From Pseudomonas fildesensis (GTDB lineage: Bacteria; Pseudomonadota; Gammaproteobacteria; Pseudomonadales; Pseudomonadaceae): a stretch of 64,000 bases of DNA. The first letter of the stretch is position 1. Each line of letters begins with the position of its first letter. The position numbers were made by a program, and so were the translations under genes. Positions 17,537-26,400 of this stretch are shown here, piece by piece. The stretch lies in contig NZ_LFMW01000013.1 in the NCBI RefSeq assembly GCF_001050345.1, forward strand, positions 1-64,000, given 5' to 3'. Under the pieces are notes generated by a model. It had not been told where the DNA came from. It worked only from the letters and a program-made list of their open reading frames with translations, and searched no databases.

Positions 17537-20299
17537 ATGAGTGACGTCAGCGATCAGGCCGTGCATTTCGGCCCGTACCGCATCCACCCGCACCAACGCC
17601 TGGTGCTGGAGGCGGGTCGCCCATTGCGCCTGGGAAGGCGCGCGGTGGACATTCTGCTGATCCTGCTGGAACAGGCCGGCAATGTGGTGAGCAAGCAGGA
17701 ACTGATCGCGCGGGTCTGGCCGAAAAGCGTGGTGGAAGACGGCAACCTGCGGGTACATATGGCGGCGTTGCGCAAGGCGCTGGGCGATGGCCAGGCCGGG
17801 CAGCGCTATATCGTCACTGTGGCCCAGCGCGGCTACAGTTTTGTGGCGCCACTGAGCATCGAACCGATGAGCGTTCCAACCGACGGCGCGCCCCACAGCC
17901 AGGGCCATAACCTGCCAGTGCGCAGTACGCGGATGATTGGCCGCCAGGCGTTGATTGACGCCCTGGTGCAGCAATTGCCGCAGCAACGTTTTATCACCCT
18001 GACCGGCGCCGGTGGCATCGGCAAGACCACCGTCGCCCTGCGCGTCGCAGAATTGCTGATCGGCCATTACCGCGACGGCATTCGTCTGCTCGACCTGGCG
18101 CCCCTCAGCGCGCCGGCGATGATCCTGCCCAACCTCGCCGCCCTGCTCGACCTCACTGCCACCGACCATGAGCCGCTGGCCACGTTCGCCCGCAGCTTGC
18201 ACGAGCGTCAGTTGCTGCTGGTGATCGACAACTGTGAACACCTGCTCGACGACATCGCCCTGATCAGTGAAACCCTGCTGCGCCATGCGCCCAAGCTGCA
18301 CATCCTCGCCACCAGCCGCGAAGCCCTGCGCGCTGAGGGCGAGCACGTGCAACGTCTGGAACCCTTGGCCTGCCCGCCCGCCACCGGCAACCGCGCCCAG
18401 GCCTTGGGCTACCCGGCGCTGCAATTGCTGATAGAGCGGGCCATGTCCCATCAGGACCATTTTGAACTCAGCGAAGCCGAACTGCCGTTGGCGATTGATA
18501 TCTGCCAGCGCCTGGACGGCATTCCCCTGGCAATCGAATTGGCCGCTGCGCAGATCGAGCGCTTTGGCTTGTCGGGCTTGCTGGTGCAGTTGGAAGACAA
18601 CTTCCGCCTGCTGACCCGTGACCGGTGCAGTGCGCTGCCCCGTCAGCAAACCCTGCGTGCCACGCTGGACTGGAGTTTCGACCTGCTCACACCTTGCGAA
18701 CAAATCTGCCTGCGCCGGCTGGCGGTGTTTCGGGGTGGATTCAGCTTGGCCAGTGCGGCGGCGGTGATTGCCGGGGAGCAGGTCGCTCCGGCCGAAGTAC
18801 TCGGTTCGATTACTCAACTGGTGGCCAAGTCCCTACTCAATGTTGAGCCCGGCGATGAAGAAGTGGTCTACCGCCTGCTGGACATCACCCGCTCCTACGC
18901 ACTGGAAAAACTCAGCGGCGCCGCCGAACTCGCCGCCACCCGTGAACGCCACGCAGCGCGCTGCCTGGCGCTGATGGAGCAGGCGCAGGACGATTGGGAG
19001 TTGACCGCGACGCAGGTCTGGATTGACCGCTACGCACCGCTGCGCGAAGACATCCGCGCCGCCCTCGATTGGGGCCTCGGCGACCAGGCCGCGCACCTGG
19101 TGGGCATCCGCCTGACGGTCAGCGCGATGCCGCTGTGGCAGGAGCTGTCACTGTTGCGTGAGCATGGGCTTTACGTGGGCAAGGCGTTGGCCCTGATGCA
19201 GCAGTCGAGCGCACCGTGCACGCAGTTGACGATGCAACTGCAATTGGCCCTGGGCAGTCTTTCCTATCATGCCCAGGGCGGCGCGCCCCAGACCATCGCC
19301 GCGTTTACCGGTGCCCTGCAGTTGGCCGAAGCGCGCCAGGATGTCGCGGGCCAACTGCGCGCGGTCTCCGGGCACATGGCGGTCAACCTGTGTGCCGGAC
19401 ACTATCGCGAAGCGTTGGGCCACAGCGTGCATTTTGATCGACTCGACCCGCGTACCGATCCGCTGCTGGATTTGAGTGCCCAGCGTCTGCGGGTTCTGGC
19501 ACAGCATTACGCGGGGCATCAGGCGTTGGCCCTGCACAATGCCGAACAAGTGATCCAACGTATGGCGCACAGCGGCCATCTCAACCGGTTTACCCATCGA
19601 TTCGGCGTGCAATATGACCAGAGTGTTGCCGCGCTCACCGTACTGGCGCGCATCCTTTGGCTGCAGGGTTTTCCCGAGCGCGCCTGGCGCACCGCCCGCC
19701 AGGCGCTGGACTTGGCGCTGCAGATCAACCATGGCACCTCCATCTGCTACACCCTGGCCCTGGCCGGCGTGGTGATCGCCCGCTACAACGGCGATACGGC
19801 CTCGGCGCGTTCGCTGCTGGAGCTGTTGTTGCAACAAGCGCAAAAACATTCGGTGCAGCTGTTTCTCACGTGGGCCCGGCACTACGAAGGTACGGCGCAG
19901 CCGGAAGATTTGCTGGGGCTGGGCCTGGTCAAGGATATCCTCGTGACCTTCAGTGCGGCCGAGGTGGATGAACCTATGTTTGAGCGTGCCAAAGGCGGCG
20001 CGGCCGGCTGGTGCGCACCAGAGATTCTGCGGGTGTGGGCTGAAACGCTGCAGGATGCCCAAGCGGCTGAAGCCCTGCTGCTGGAGGCGCTGGGCCTGGC
20101 CCATCAGCAAGGCGCCCTTGCGTGGGAGTTGCGCAGTGCAACGGCATTGGCGCGGTTGTGGCAGGGTCAGGGCCGAGTGGAGGCCGCCCGCGAACTGTTG
20201 AGTTCAGTCTACGGGCGATTTACCGAAGGCTTTGCCACCCAGGATCTACTCCGCGTACGCCGCCTGCTCGACGAGTTGCAAGACAAACGACCGGCCTGA
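17537..20299 (+). CDS. STAND-type ATPase regulator with OmpR-like winged helix
   Basis: A 920-residue regulator. Residues 10-105 form a PhoB/OmpR-type winged helix (RLGRRAVDILLILLEQ, VWPKSVVEDGNLRVHMAALR, QRGYSFVAP). An NTPase follows with Walker A GAGGIGKTT at 157-165 and Walker B LLLVIDNCEH at about 226-235, then a winged-helix/ARM region. The C-terminal 450 residues are helical and TPR-like, probably the sensor. Such STAND proteins switch on ATP and ligand binding and act as transcription activators; the ligand is unknown. The start ATG is chosen partly because the convergent paralogue also begins MSD before the same winged helix. Its last 54 nt overlap that gene's 3' end. Confidence 0.86.
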   Translation: MSDVSDQAVHFGPYRIHPHQRLVLEAGRPLRLGRRAVDILLILLEQAGNVVSKQELIARVWPKSVVEDGNLRVHMAALRKALGDGQAGQRYIVTVAQRGYSFVAPLSIEPMSVPTDGAPHSQGHNLPVRSTRMIGRQALIDALVQQLPQQRFITLTGAGGIGKTTVALRVAELLIGHYRDGIRLLDLAPLSAPAMILPNLAALLDLTATDHEPLATFARSLHERQLLLVIDNCEHLLDDIALISETLLRHAPKLHILATSREALRAEGEHVQRLEPLACPPATGNRAQALGYPALQLLIERAMSHQDHFELSEAELPLAIDICQRLDGIPLAIELAAAQIERFGLSGLLVQLEDNFRLLTRDRCSALPRQQTLRATLDWSFDLLTPCEQICLRRLAVFRGGFSLASAAAVIAGEQVAPAEVLGSITQLVAKSLLNVEPGDEEVVYRLLDITRSYALEKLSGAAELAATRERHAARCLALMEQAQDDWELTATQVWIDRYAPLREDIRAALDWGLGDQAAHLVGIRLTVSAMPLWQELSLLREHGLYVGKALALMQQSSAPCTQLTMQLQLALGSLSYHAQGGAPQTIAAFTGALQLAEARQDVAGQLRAVSGHMAVNLCAGHYREALGHSVHFDRLDPRTDPLLDLSAQRLRVLAQHYAGHQALALHNAEQVIQRMAHSGHLNRFTHRFGVQYDQSVAALTVLARILWLQGFPERAWRTARQALDLALQINHGTSICYTLALAGVVIARYNGDTASARSLLELLLQQAQKHSVQLFLTWARHYEGTAQPEDLLGLGLVKDILVTFSAAEVDEPMFERAKGGAAGWCAPEILRVWAETLQDAQAAEALLLEALGLAHQQGALAWELRSATALARLWQGQGRVEAARELLSSVYGRFTEGFATQDLLRVRRLLDELQDKRPA

Positions 20300-21715
20300 A
20301 AACGGCCCCAGGTAATGCCCATAACCCTGCTGTAAACGCGCCACCTGCAATGGGTCGCGCAGCTGTGCCAGGGCGTAGCTGCGCACGCTATTGAGCAGCC
20401 GATAACGCGCAGGACCGAGGCCGGGCTCTACCACCAGCAGCGAAGTGTTAACCAGTCGTGCGAGCAGGTAAGGCAAATCGGCGTGCTCCAGTTCCGTGCC
20501 CGCGATCAGCCCGCGCAAGGTGGGCAGGGTCACCGCCATCTTGAACAACCCCAGTTGCAGGAACAGCCAGCGCTCCGGCAGGCTCAAGCGTTCGTACGTC
20601 CAACCCAGCGCAGCGGCCAGGGATTGGTGGCGCTCGACCGCCGTGCGGCGGCCACGGGTCAGCAGTTGCAAGCCACCGCGCAACTGCGCCTGCACGCCAT
20701 GCACGCCGAGGGCGTCAACCTGGGCTGCTGCCAGTTCGAGGGCCAGGGGAATGCCGTCGAGGCGTCGGCAGATGTCACGCAGCGGCGCAAGGTCCTGGGG
20801 CCGCAGCACAAAACCCTGCTGACCGGCACGCACGCGCGCGACAAACAACTGCACTGCCGGGTACGCCATCGCCTGCTCGACATCGCCCCAGGCGGATGGT
20901 ATCGGCAGTGCCAGCCTGGGCACGCGCTGTACCCATTCACCCGGCAACTGCAACGTTTCACGGCTGCTCAAAAGCACCGTCACCTGGGGTGCCTTCTGGC
21001 GCAGCGTGCGCACCAGATGGCGGCAGGCGGCGAGCAACAGGTCGGCACCGTCAAGCACCAGCAGCAGGTGGCGCGAGGCTAATTGGTTACCCAGTTCATG
21101 GGTGTTGCTGCACGGGGCAATTTCGAGGGTCCTGGCCAGATGACGGAGCATCGTCAGCGGCGCCTCTACCGTCGCCAGGTCCACCCACCACACACCATCG
21201 CGGTAGCGCGGCAGCACGCGCTCTGCGAGCGCCTGGGCCAGTTTGCTTTTGCCGACGCCAGCGCAACCGGTGAGGGTCATCAGGCGTTGCCCGGACAGGC
21301 GGCGTACCAAGGCACCCAGCAGCTCATCGCGGCCAATCAACGGGCTAAGCCGGGTCGCGAGGTTGTGCCGGGTTGGCGCGGCCGGTACCGCGCCTGTCAC
21401 CGGTGCGGCGAAGCAGTAGCCCCGCTGTGGCTCATTGAGGATGTAGTGCTGCCCACCCAACGCACGGCGCAGAGCCGCGATGTGCACGCGCAGGTTGTTC
21501 TCTTCCACCACGCTGCACGGCCAGACGTGGGCGATCAGGGTGTCCTTGCTGAAAAACTGCCCAGGCACTTCCAGCAGCACCGCCAGGATATCCAGCGCAC
21601 GTCCACCCAACGGCACCGGCCAGCCAGCCTTGCTGACCAGGCGTTGCTGCCGATGAAAGACATAAGGGCCGAAGCGCACCGCGCCATCGGCATCCACCGC
21701 GTGAAGGTCGCTCAT
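20246..21715 (-). CDS. Truncated STAND-type ATPase regulator, paralogue of the convergent gene
   Basis: A 489-residue paralogue of the neighbouring regulator with the same plan: winged helix (FGPYVFHRQQRLV, ALDILAVLLEVPG, VWPCSVVEENNLRVHIAALR) and an NTPase with Walker A GCAGVGKSK and Walker B LLLVLDGADLLL. It ends shortly after the region RYRLLNSVRSYALAQL, which in the longer protein precedes about 450 residues of helical repeats. That presumed sensor domain is missing here. The final codons are encoded antisense to the end of the convergent gene. It may be a shortened regulator that works constitutively or in combination, or an early pseudogene. Walker B has GAD in place of the NCE of its partner. 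Confidence 0.8.
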   Translation of the reverse strand: MSDLHAVDADGAVRFGPYVFHRQQRLVSKAGWPVPLGGRALDILAVLLEVPGQFFSKDTLIAHVWPCSVVEENNLRVHIAALRRALGGQHYILNEPQRGYCFAAPVTGAVPAAPTRHNLATRLSPLIGRDELLGALVRRLSGQRLMTLTGCAGVGKSKLAQALAERVLPRYRDGVWWVDLATVEAPLTMLRHLARTLEIAPCSNTHELGNQLASRHLLLVLDGADLLLAACRHLVRTLRQKAPQVTVLLSSRETLQLPGEWVQRVPRLALPIPSAWGDVEQAMAYPAVQLFVARVRAGQQGFVLRPQDLAPLRDICRRLDGIPLALELAAAQVDALGVHGVQAQLRGGLQLLTRGRRTAVERHQSLAAALGWTYERLSLPERWLFLQLGLFKMAVTLPTLRGLIAGTELEHADLPYLLARLVNTSLLVVEPGLGPARYRLLNSVRSYALAQLRDPLQVARLQQGYGHYLGPFSGRSFVLQLVEQAAYAE

Positions 21716-21864
21716 ACCTGTCAAAGCGCTGAAACACCCGACCTTGGGCGTCCGCGCATCCTTTTCCATGGGCATGACGTTATCTTGCCAGCTACCCGTG
21801 ACAGGACAATGCTGGCACTGGGAGCATCACGGACATTCAGGTGTGCAAGACGGACATACGCGCG

Positions 21865-22815
21865 TTAACTGAACTGCTGACGGTATTGGGTGGGGTTCAG
21901 GCCGAGCTTGTCACTGAACAGAAAGCGCATATGCCGCACGCTGCCGAAGCCTGCGTGGAAGGCCACGGTCTTGAGCGGCAGGTCGGTGCTTTCCAGCAGA
22001 TGCCGGGCGCGGTCAATGCGCGCGCCCTGCAGGAAGGCCATGGGCGTCATGCCAACCTCCTTGGCGAACGACCGCGCAAAGTGCCGCGCGCTCATGCTGG
22101 CCAGGTCCGCCATGGAATCAATGCTGAACGGCTGTCCCAGATGCTCCAGCACATGGTTCTGCACCCGCGTGATCGCGGTTTCCTGGGGCGCCACGGCAGC
22201 GGTCATCGGGCTGAACTGGGCTTGACCGCCCTGGCGCTTCATCACCACCAACAGCACCTTGGCCACGTCCACCGCCACCTGTTTGCCATGGTCCTGGGCG
22301 ACGATGGAGAGCGCCAGGTCGATGCCCGCAGTGACGCCGCCCGAGGTGATCAAGCGGCCGTCCTGCAGGTAGATGCGATCCGTTTCGACGATGGCCTTGG
22401 GAAAGGCTTTGATCAGGCGGTCGGTGTAATGCCAGTGGGTGGTCACGCGCTGGCCGTCGAGCAGCCCCGCATGCCCCAGCACAAAGGCCCCGGTGCAGAT
22501 CGAACCGAAGCGTCGCGCTTTTGGCGCTGCGGCATTGAGCCAGGGCAGCAGGTCGGGATGGCATTCGTTATAGGCGCCGGGGCCACCGGGCACCAGCAGC
22601 AAGTCATACGGGTCATGGGCCTGGTCCAGCAGCAGGTCGGGCTGCACCATCACGCCATTGGACGCGCGCAGCGGGCCGGGCTCGGTGCCAAGGGTGAGGA
22701 TCCGGTAATGATCCGCCGCAGACAGGTAGCGGTTGGCAATTGAAAACACTTCAAGCGGCCCCGCCATGTCGAGCAGGAGGAAGTCCGGAAACAGCGCCAT
22801 GGCCACGGTTTTCAT
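21865..22815 (-). CDS. GlxA-family regulator (DJ-1/PfpI + AraC HTH)
   Basis: A 316-residue GlxA-type regulator. The N-terminal 190 residues are a DJ-1/PfpI class I amidotransferase-like domain with the nucleophile-elbow motif SICTGAFVLGHAGLL and the strand FLLLDMAGPLEVF. The C-terminal 100 residues carry the AraC HTH pair (SIDSMADLASMSARHFARSF and LPLKTVAFHAGFGSVRHMRF). Such proteins sense small metabolites and activate nearby or catabolic genes. It is divergent from the pirin gene, with 180 nt between them, and pirin is the nearest candidate target. Start ATG 22815 gives a complete DJ-1 first strand (MKTVAMALFPDF). Confidence 0.92.
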   Translation of the reverse strand: MKTVAMALFPDFLLLDMAGPLEVFSIANRYLSAADHYRILTLGTEPGPLRASNGVMVQPDLLLDQAHDPYDLLLVPGGPGAYNECHPDLLPWLNAAAPKARRFGSICTGAFVLGHAGLLDGQRVTTHWHYTDRLIKAFPKAIVETDRIYLQDGRLITSGGVTAGIDLALSIVAQDHGKQVAVDVAKVLLVVMKRQGGQAQFSPMTAAVAPQETAITRVQNHVLEHLGQPFSIDSMADLASMSARHFARSFAKEVGMTPMAFLQGARIDRARHLLESTDLPLKTVAFHAGFGSVRHMRFLFSDKLGLNPTQYRQQFS

Positions 22816-22995
22816 AGAGGAAGACGTCCATCAAGTAGGAATGCGTTGCGCATTATGCCATGCCTTATATTGTCCACCCATATGAGACAGTTATTCAGTT
22901 TTCACATTATTAATGAATATTTTGATAACCAGTAACCTTCATCTCAACGCAAGAGCACTGCATCTCGCAGCCCGCTCTCACTTGAGGACAAGACC

Positions 22996-23718
22996 ATGCT
23001 GACCCTTCGCAAAGCTTCCGAACGCGGCGCCGCCAATCACGGTTGGTTGAAGTCGTTTCACACCTTCTCGTTCGCCAACTACTGGAACCCCGACGAACAG
23101 GGCTTTTCCGACCTGCTGGTGATCAACGATGACCGCGTCGCCGCCGGTAAAGGCTTCGGCCAGCACCCGCACCGCGACATGGAGATTTTCTCCTACGTGC
23201 TCGAAGGCGCCCTGGAACACAAGGACACCCTGGGCACCGGCTCGGTGATTCGCCCTGGCGATGTGCAACTGATGAGCGCCGGCAGCGGCGTGGCCCACAG
23301 CGAGTTCAACCACAGCCAGAGCCGTGGTGTGCATTTCCTGCAAATCTGGATCGTGCCGAGTGTGGCGGGCGCCGAGCCACGCTATCAGCAGGAACACTTC
23401 AGCGAAGCGCAGAAACGTGGGCGCTTGCAGTTGATCATCTCGCCGGACGGTGCCGAGGGTTCGTTGAACGTACGCCAGGATGCGCGGGTATATGCCGGGC
23501 TGTTCAACGGCGACGAAAGCGCCACGCTGGCATTGCCACCGGAGCGTCACGTGTACATCCACGTTGCCCGGGGCAGCGTTGAAATCAACGGCCAGCGCCT
23601 GCAGGAAGGTGACGGTGCCCGAGTGCGCGATGAGCAGCGTATCCACCTGAGCCACGGTGAAGACGCTGAGGTGCTGGTGTTCGACCTGCGCCCTCAGGAA
23701 CGGCCGCAGATGCCATGA
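22996..23718 (+). CDS. Pirin-family bicupin (YhhW-type)
   Basis: A 240-residue pirin-like protein with two cupin barrels. Metal ligands of the N-terminal barrel are visible: HPHRDME (residues 56-62) and GVAHSEFNHS (about 99-108), the His-His-His-Glu set of YhhW/pirins that bind Fe or Zn. Some bacterial pirins are quercetin dioxygenases; others interact with enzymes. A GAGGA ribosome binding site precedes the ATG by 8 nt. It is divergent from the GlxA-type regulator. A role in electrophile or oxidative stress is only a guess. Confidence 0.92.
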   Translation: MLTLRKASERGAANHGWLKSFHTFSFANYWNPDEQGFSDLLVINDDRVAAGKGFGQHPHRDMEIFSYVLEGALEHKDTLGTGSVIRPGDVQLMSAGSGVAHSEFNHSQSRGVHFLQIWIVPSVAGAEPRYQQEHFSEAQKRGRLQLIISPDGAEGSLNVRQDARVYAGLFNGDESATLALPPERHVYIHVARGSVEINGQRLQEGDGARVRDEQRIHLSHGEDAEVLVFDLRPQERPQMP

Positions 23719-23863
23719 CCGCCCCATTGATGGCCCGCGAAACGGGCCATCGCTGGCATCGATAGTCACCATCAGCGCAATGAAGTTCTCTTAAAAAAAG
23801 CAACGCGTAACATCAACCCCATACCCGGCAACACCCAAACTAAAACACTCGGAGCACACCCTC

Positions 23864-24367
23864 ATGAAACGCCAAATCTTGCTTAGCCTCGCTTTCTCGG
23901 TACTCGCTGCAAACGCTTTCGCCCACCCGGTTGTCGCTGAAGGTGGCGCGGACCGCCTGATGGAAAATCGTGTTGCCGAAGGCGGTGCTGATCGCCTGCT
24001 GGAACGTCGTGTAGCCGAAGGCGGTGCTGATCGCCTGCTGGAACGTCGTGTAGCTGAAGGCGGTGCTGATCGTCTGCTGGAACGTCGTGTAGCTGAAGGC
24101 GGTGCTGATCGCCTGCTGGAACGTCGTGTAGCCGAAGGCGGTGCTGATCGTCTGCAAGAACGTCGTGTAGCTGAAGGCGGTGCTGATCGCCTGCTGGAAC
24201 GTCGTGTAGCCGAAGGCGGTGCTGATCGTCTGCAAGAACGTCGTGTAGCCGAAGGCGGTGCTGATCGTCTGCAAGAACGTGGTCTCGCTGAAGGCGGTGC
24301 TGATCGCCTGCTGGAACGTCGTGTAGCTGAAGGCGGTGCTGATCGTCTGCAGGGCAACAACGCATAA
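23864..24367 (+). CDS. Exported 13-residue tandem-repeat protein
   Basis: A 167-residue protein with a clear signal peptide (MKRQILLSLAFSVLAANAFA) and a GGAG ribosome binding site. The mature part is eleven tandem copies of VAEGGADRLLERR, varying only at a few positions (LM/LL/LQ and the last two residues). It is highly charged, has no cysteine and no known enzyme motif. Similar AEGGADR-repeat proteins occur in pseudomonads, and I recall some being labelled 'phage infection protein', but I know of no demonstrated function. The repeated AEGGADR core could be a calcium- or surface-binding turn, or a helix-turn unit. It is followed by an intrinsic terminator, so it is monocistronic. Confidence 0.82.
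   Translation: MKRQILLSLAFSVLAANAFAHPVVAEGGADRLMENRVAEGGADRLLERRVAEGGADRLLERRVAEGGADRLLERRVAEGGADRLLERRVAEGGADRLQERRVAEGGADRLLERRVAEGGADRLQERRVAEGGADRLQERGLAEGGADRLLERRVAEGGADRLQGNNA
23933..24361 (+). repeat. Eleven 39-bp tandem repeats inside the exported repeat gene
   Basis: The coding region holds eleven 39-nt units that differ mainly at synonymous sites and at the LLER/LQER codons. Several neighbouring units are nearly identical at nucleotide level, which implies recent duplication or gene conversion and predicts copy-number variation between strains. Confidence 0.9.
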
Positions 24368-24392
24368 CCCCGCATTGTTCGCGGGGCACCCC

Positions 24393-24419
24393 AAACCGGC
24401 CTGATCAGCCGGTTTTTTT
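24393..24419 (+). terminator. Intrinsic terminator after the repeat-protein gene
   Basis: Perfect 8-bp arms AAACCGGC (24393-24400) and GCCGGTTT (24408-24415) with a 7-nt loop are followed by more T residues to 24419. A smaller GC hairpin (CCCCGC 24368-24373 with GCGGGG 24381-24386) precedes it. The A-rich 5' side means it may also serve the convergent oxidoreductase transcript. Confidence 0.85.
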
Positions 24420-24428
24420 CCGTCTGCG

Positions 24429-25433
24429 TTAAACCGGTTCTCGGTCAACCCACAGCACGGCCTTGCCGATCTGTTGCCGCGCTTCGATGCGTTCATGCAC
24501 CTGCTTCACCGTCTCCAGGGTGTAATGCCCTTCGATCTCCACCGTCAGCGACCCCTCCAGCATCGCCGCGAATACCGCATTGGCACGCCGCTGCACAGTC
24601 GGGCCATCGGCCATATGGTCGGCCAAGCGGGGCCGGGTCAAACACAGTGAGCCCGCCTCGCCCAGTTCAATCGGGTCCAGGTCGGTGATCGAACCCGAGA
24701 CATTGCCGTAATTGACGATCAAACCGCGCGTGCGGCACGCCCGGAAACTGTCGCGCAACGTAGCTTTGCCGAGCGAATCGAAGACCACGTCCACCCCCTG
24801 CCCGCCGGTTGCCTCCAACACGCGGTCGACAAACCCGCCCTCGTCGTACGTCCAGGCCTGATGAGCACCACGCTGCAACGCAATCGCGCATTTTTCAGGC
24901 GTGCTGCCGGTGGTCAACACCGTCGCGCCCAATCGACGGGCCATCTGCACCAGTAACTGCCCAATGCTGCCGGACGCGGCGTGAACCAGGCAGGTACTGC
25001 CGGCGTGCAAACGCGCGACATCGTCAATCAGGTAGTGCGCGGTGCAGCCCTGAAACATCGCCGCAGCCGCCTGATCGAAACCAATGGCATTGGGAATCTG
25101 GGCGACTTTTTCAGCTGGCACATTGGCGTACTCGGCATAGGCGCCCCAGGCGATGCACCAGGCTACCCGATCACCCACGTTCAAATGGCTGACGCCGGCG
25201 CCCACTTCCACCACCACGCCGGCACCTTCCATGCCCAGGGTGCATGGCAACCGCACCGGGTACGTCACCGAGTGGGCGTACTTGCCCTGGCGCGTGTGAA
25301 TGTCCATGAAATTGATACCGGCGCAGGCCACCTTGACCAGCACATGCCCCGGAGTGACCTGGGGCTTGGGCACATCGTGGCGCAGTTGGGCGACTTCGGG
25401 GCCGCCGTAGGTTTGCAGGGTGATGGCTTTCAT
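24429..25433 (-). CDS. NADPH:quinone oxidoreductase (Qor-type MDR)
   Basis: A 334-residue medium-chain dehydrogenase/reductase of the zinc-free quinone reductase type. The N-terminal GroES-like domain holds GINFMDIHTRQGKY and LGMEGAGVVVEVG. The Rossmann domain holds VHAASGSIGQLLVQMARRLGA, the Qor dinucleotide signature. It would reduce quinones or conjugated enones with NADPH in the cytosol. The start at 25433 is chosen for the canonical MKAITLQTYGGPE beginning; GGAG lies 11 nt upstream. A divergent LysR gene begins 102 nt away and is the likely regulator. Confidence 0.92.
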   Translation of the reverse strand: MKAITLQTYGGPEVAQLRHDVPKPQVTPGHVLVKVACAGINFMDIHTRQGKYAHSVTYPVRLPCTLGMEGAGVVVEVGAGVSHLNVGDRVAWCIAWGAYAEYANVPAEKVAQIPNAIGFDQAAAAMFQGCTAHYLIDDVARLHAGSTCLVHAASGSIGQLLVQMARRLGATVLTTGSTPEKCAIALQRGAHQAWTYDEGGFVDRVLEATGGQGVDVVFDSLGKATLRDSFRACRTRGLIVNYGNVSGSITDLDPIELGEAGSLCLTRPRLADHMADGPTVQRRANAVFAAMLEGSLTVEIEGHYTLETVKQVHERIEARQQIGKAVLWVDREPV

Positions 25434-25535
25434 AGGGAAACAACTCCGTTTGCACTGGGAAGCGGCCATGGTAAAAGGACATCTTCAGTAGGAAAATTCC
25501 CCAACCCTTCCCAGCCTCCGTGCGGAAATTACCCG

Positions 25536-26399
25536 ATGTTCGATTGGCAGGACCTGTATTACTTCACCGTATTGGCGCGCACCCAGTCGCTGTCGGCGGC
25601 CGCGCGCGAGCTGCAGGTGGAACACGCCACCGTGGGGCGTCGGGTTGATGCCTTGGAAAAAGCCCTCGGTGTGAAACTGGTGGACCGCCTGCCGCGCAGC
25701 CGGCCACTGACCGCCCAAGGCCTGGCGCTGGCCGAACTGGCGGCAGGCATGGGCGAAATGGCCACCGAAGTGATGCGCCTGTCGCGGGTCGCATCCATCG
25801 AACTCGCCGGCACCGTGCGCGTCAGTTGCCCGCCGTCCATCGCCAACCATTGCATCGCGCCCCATGTGGCGCGGTTACGCGCCCAGTACCCGCAGTTGAA
25901 CCTGGTGCTGATGCCCTCCACCCAACTGGCGGCGCTGGACAAGGGCGAAGCCGATATCGCCCTGCGTACCGTGCGCCCTGACGAAGACGCATTGGTTCGC
26001 CGCAAGGTCGGTATGGTGCGTTTCGGCCTGTATGGCTCGCCCGCGTTCAAGCAACTGCCCGCCGCCCAATGGACGTTCATCGCCTATGACAGCAGCCGCG
26101 ATCACTTGCCGCAGCAGGCATGGATGCACCAACTGCGCGGTCAACGCCCGATCGTGTTCGCCGCCAGTGAATTAATCACTCAGCAAATGGCGGCCAGGAC
26201 CGAGGTCGGCGCGGTGGTATTGCCGACCCTGGTAGGTGATCACGATCCGCTGCTGGCCCGATTACCCACGGCCACCGAAGGTCCCGTACGCGATATCTGG
26301 CTCACGGTGTATCCGGATATACGTCGCTCACCGTCGGTGAAAGTGGTGATGGAGTTTTTGGTGGAGTGCATCGAAGCCGAGGCGCAGTTGCGCCGCTGA
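25536..26399 (+). CDS. LysR-family transcriptional regulator
   Basis: A 287-residue LysR regulator beginning MFDWQDLYYF, a start shared by many members. The HTH (residues 5-62) includes SLSAAARELQVEHATVGRRV, with the unusual H-A-T-V-G-R-R recognition helix of a Pseudomonas subfamily. The effector domain follows and ends near LVECIEAEAQL. It is divergent from the quinone oxidoreductase gene, the standard arrangement for a LysR protein and its target. An in-frame extension far upstream, through the oxidoreductase gene, is not real. Confidence 0.92.
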   Translation: MFDWQDLYYFTVLARTQSLSAAARELQVEHATVGRRVDALEKALGVKLVDRLPRSRPLTAQGLALAELAAGMGEMATEVMRLSRVASIELAGTVRVSCPPSIANHCIAPHVARLRAQYPQLNLVLMPSTQLAALDKGEADIALRTVRPDEDALVRRKVGMVRFGLYGSPAFKQLPAAQWTFIAYDSSRDHLPQQAWMHQLRGQRPIVFAASELITQQMAARTEVGAVVLPTLVGDHDPLLARLPTATEGPVRDIWLTVYPDIRRSPSVKVVMEFLVECIEAEAQLRR

Positions 26400-26400
26400 A

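Noticed and set aside
23933-24361. Possible CRISPR-like array of 39-bp repeats
   Set aside because: Units are directly contiguous without unique spacers and encode in-frame protein repeats.
23791-24496. Minus-strand frames of 168-218 codons across the repeat gene
   Set aside because: The 39-bp repeat lacks stops in several frames, so all of them stay open. Only the plus-strand frame has a signal peptide, a good ribosome binding site and a terminator.
24981-25535. N-terminal extension of the LysR gene by 185 codons
   Set aside because: The extension is antisense to the quinone oxidoreductase gene; the family start MFDWQDLYYF is at 25536.
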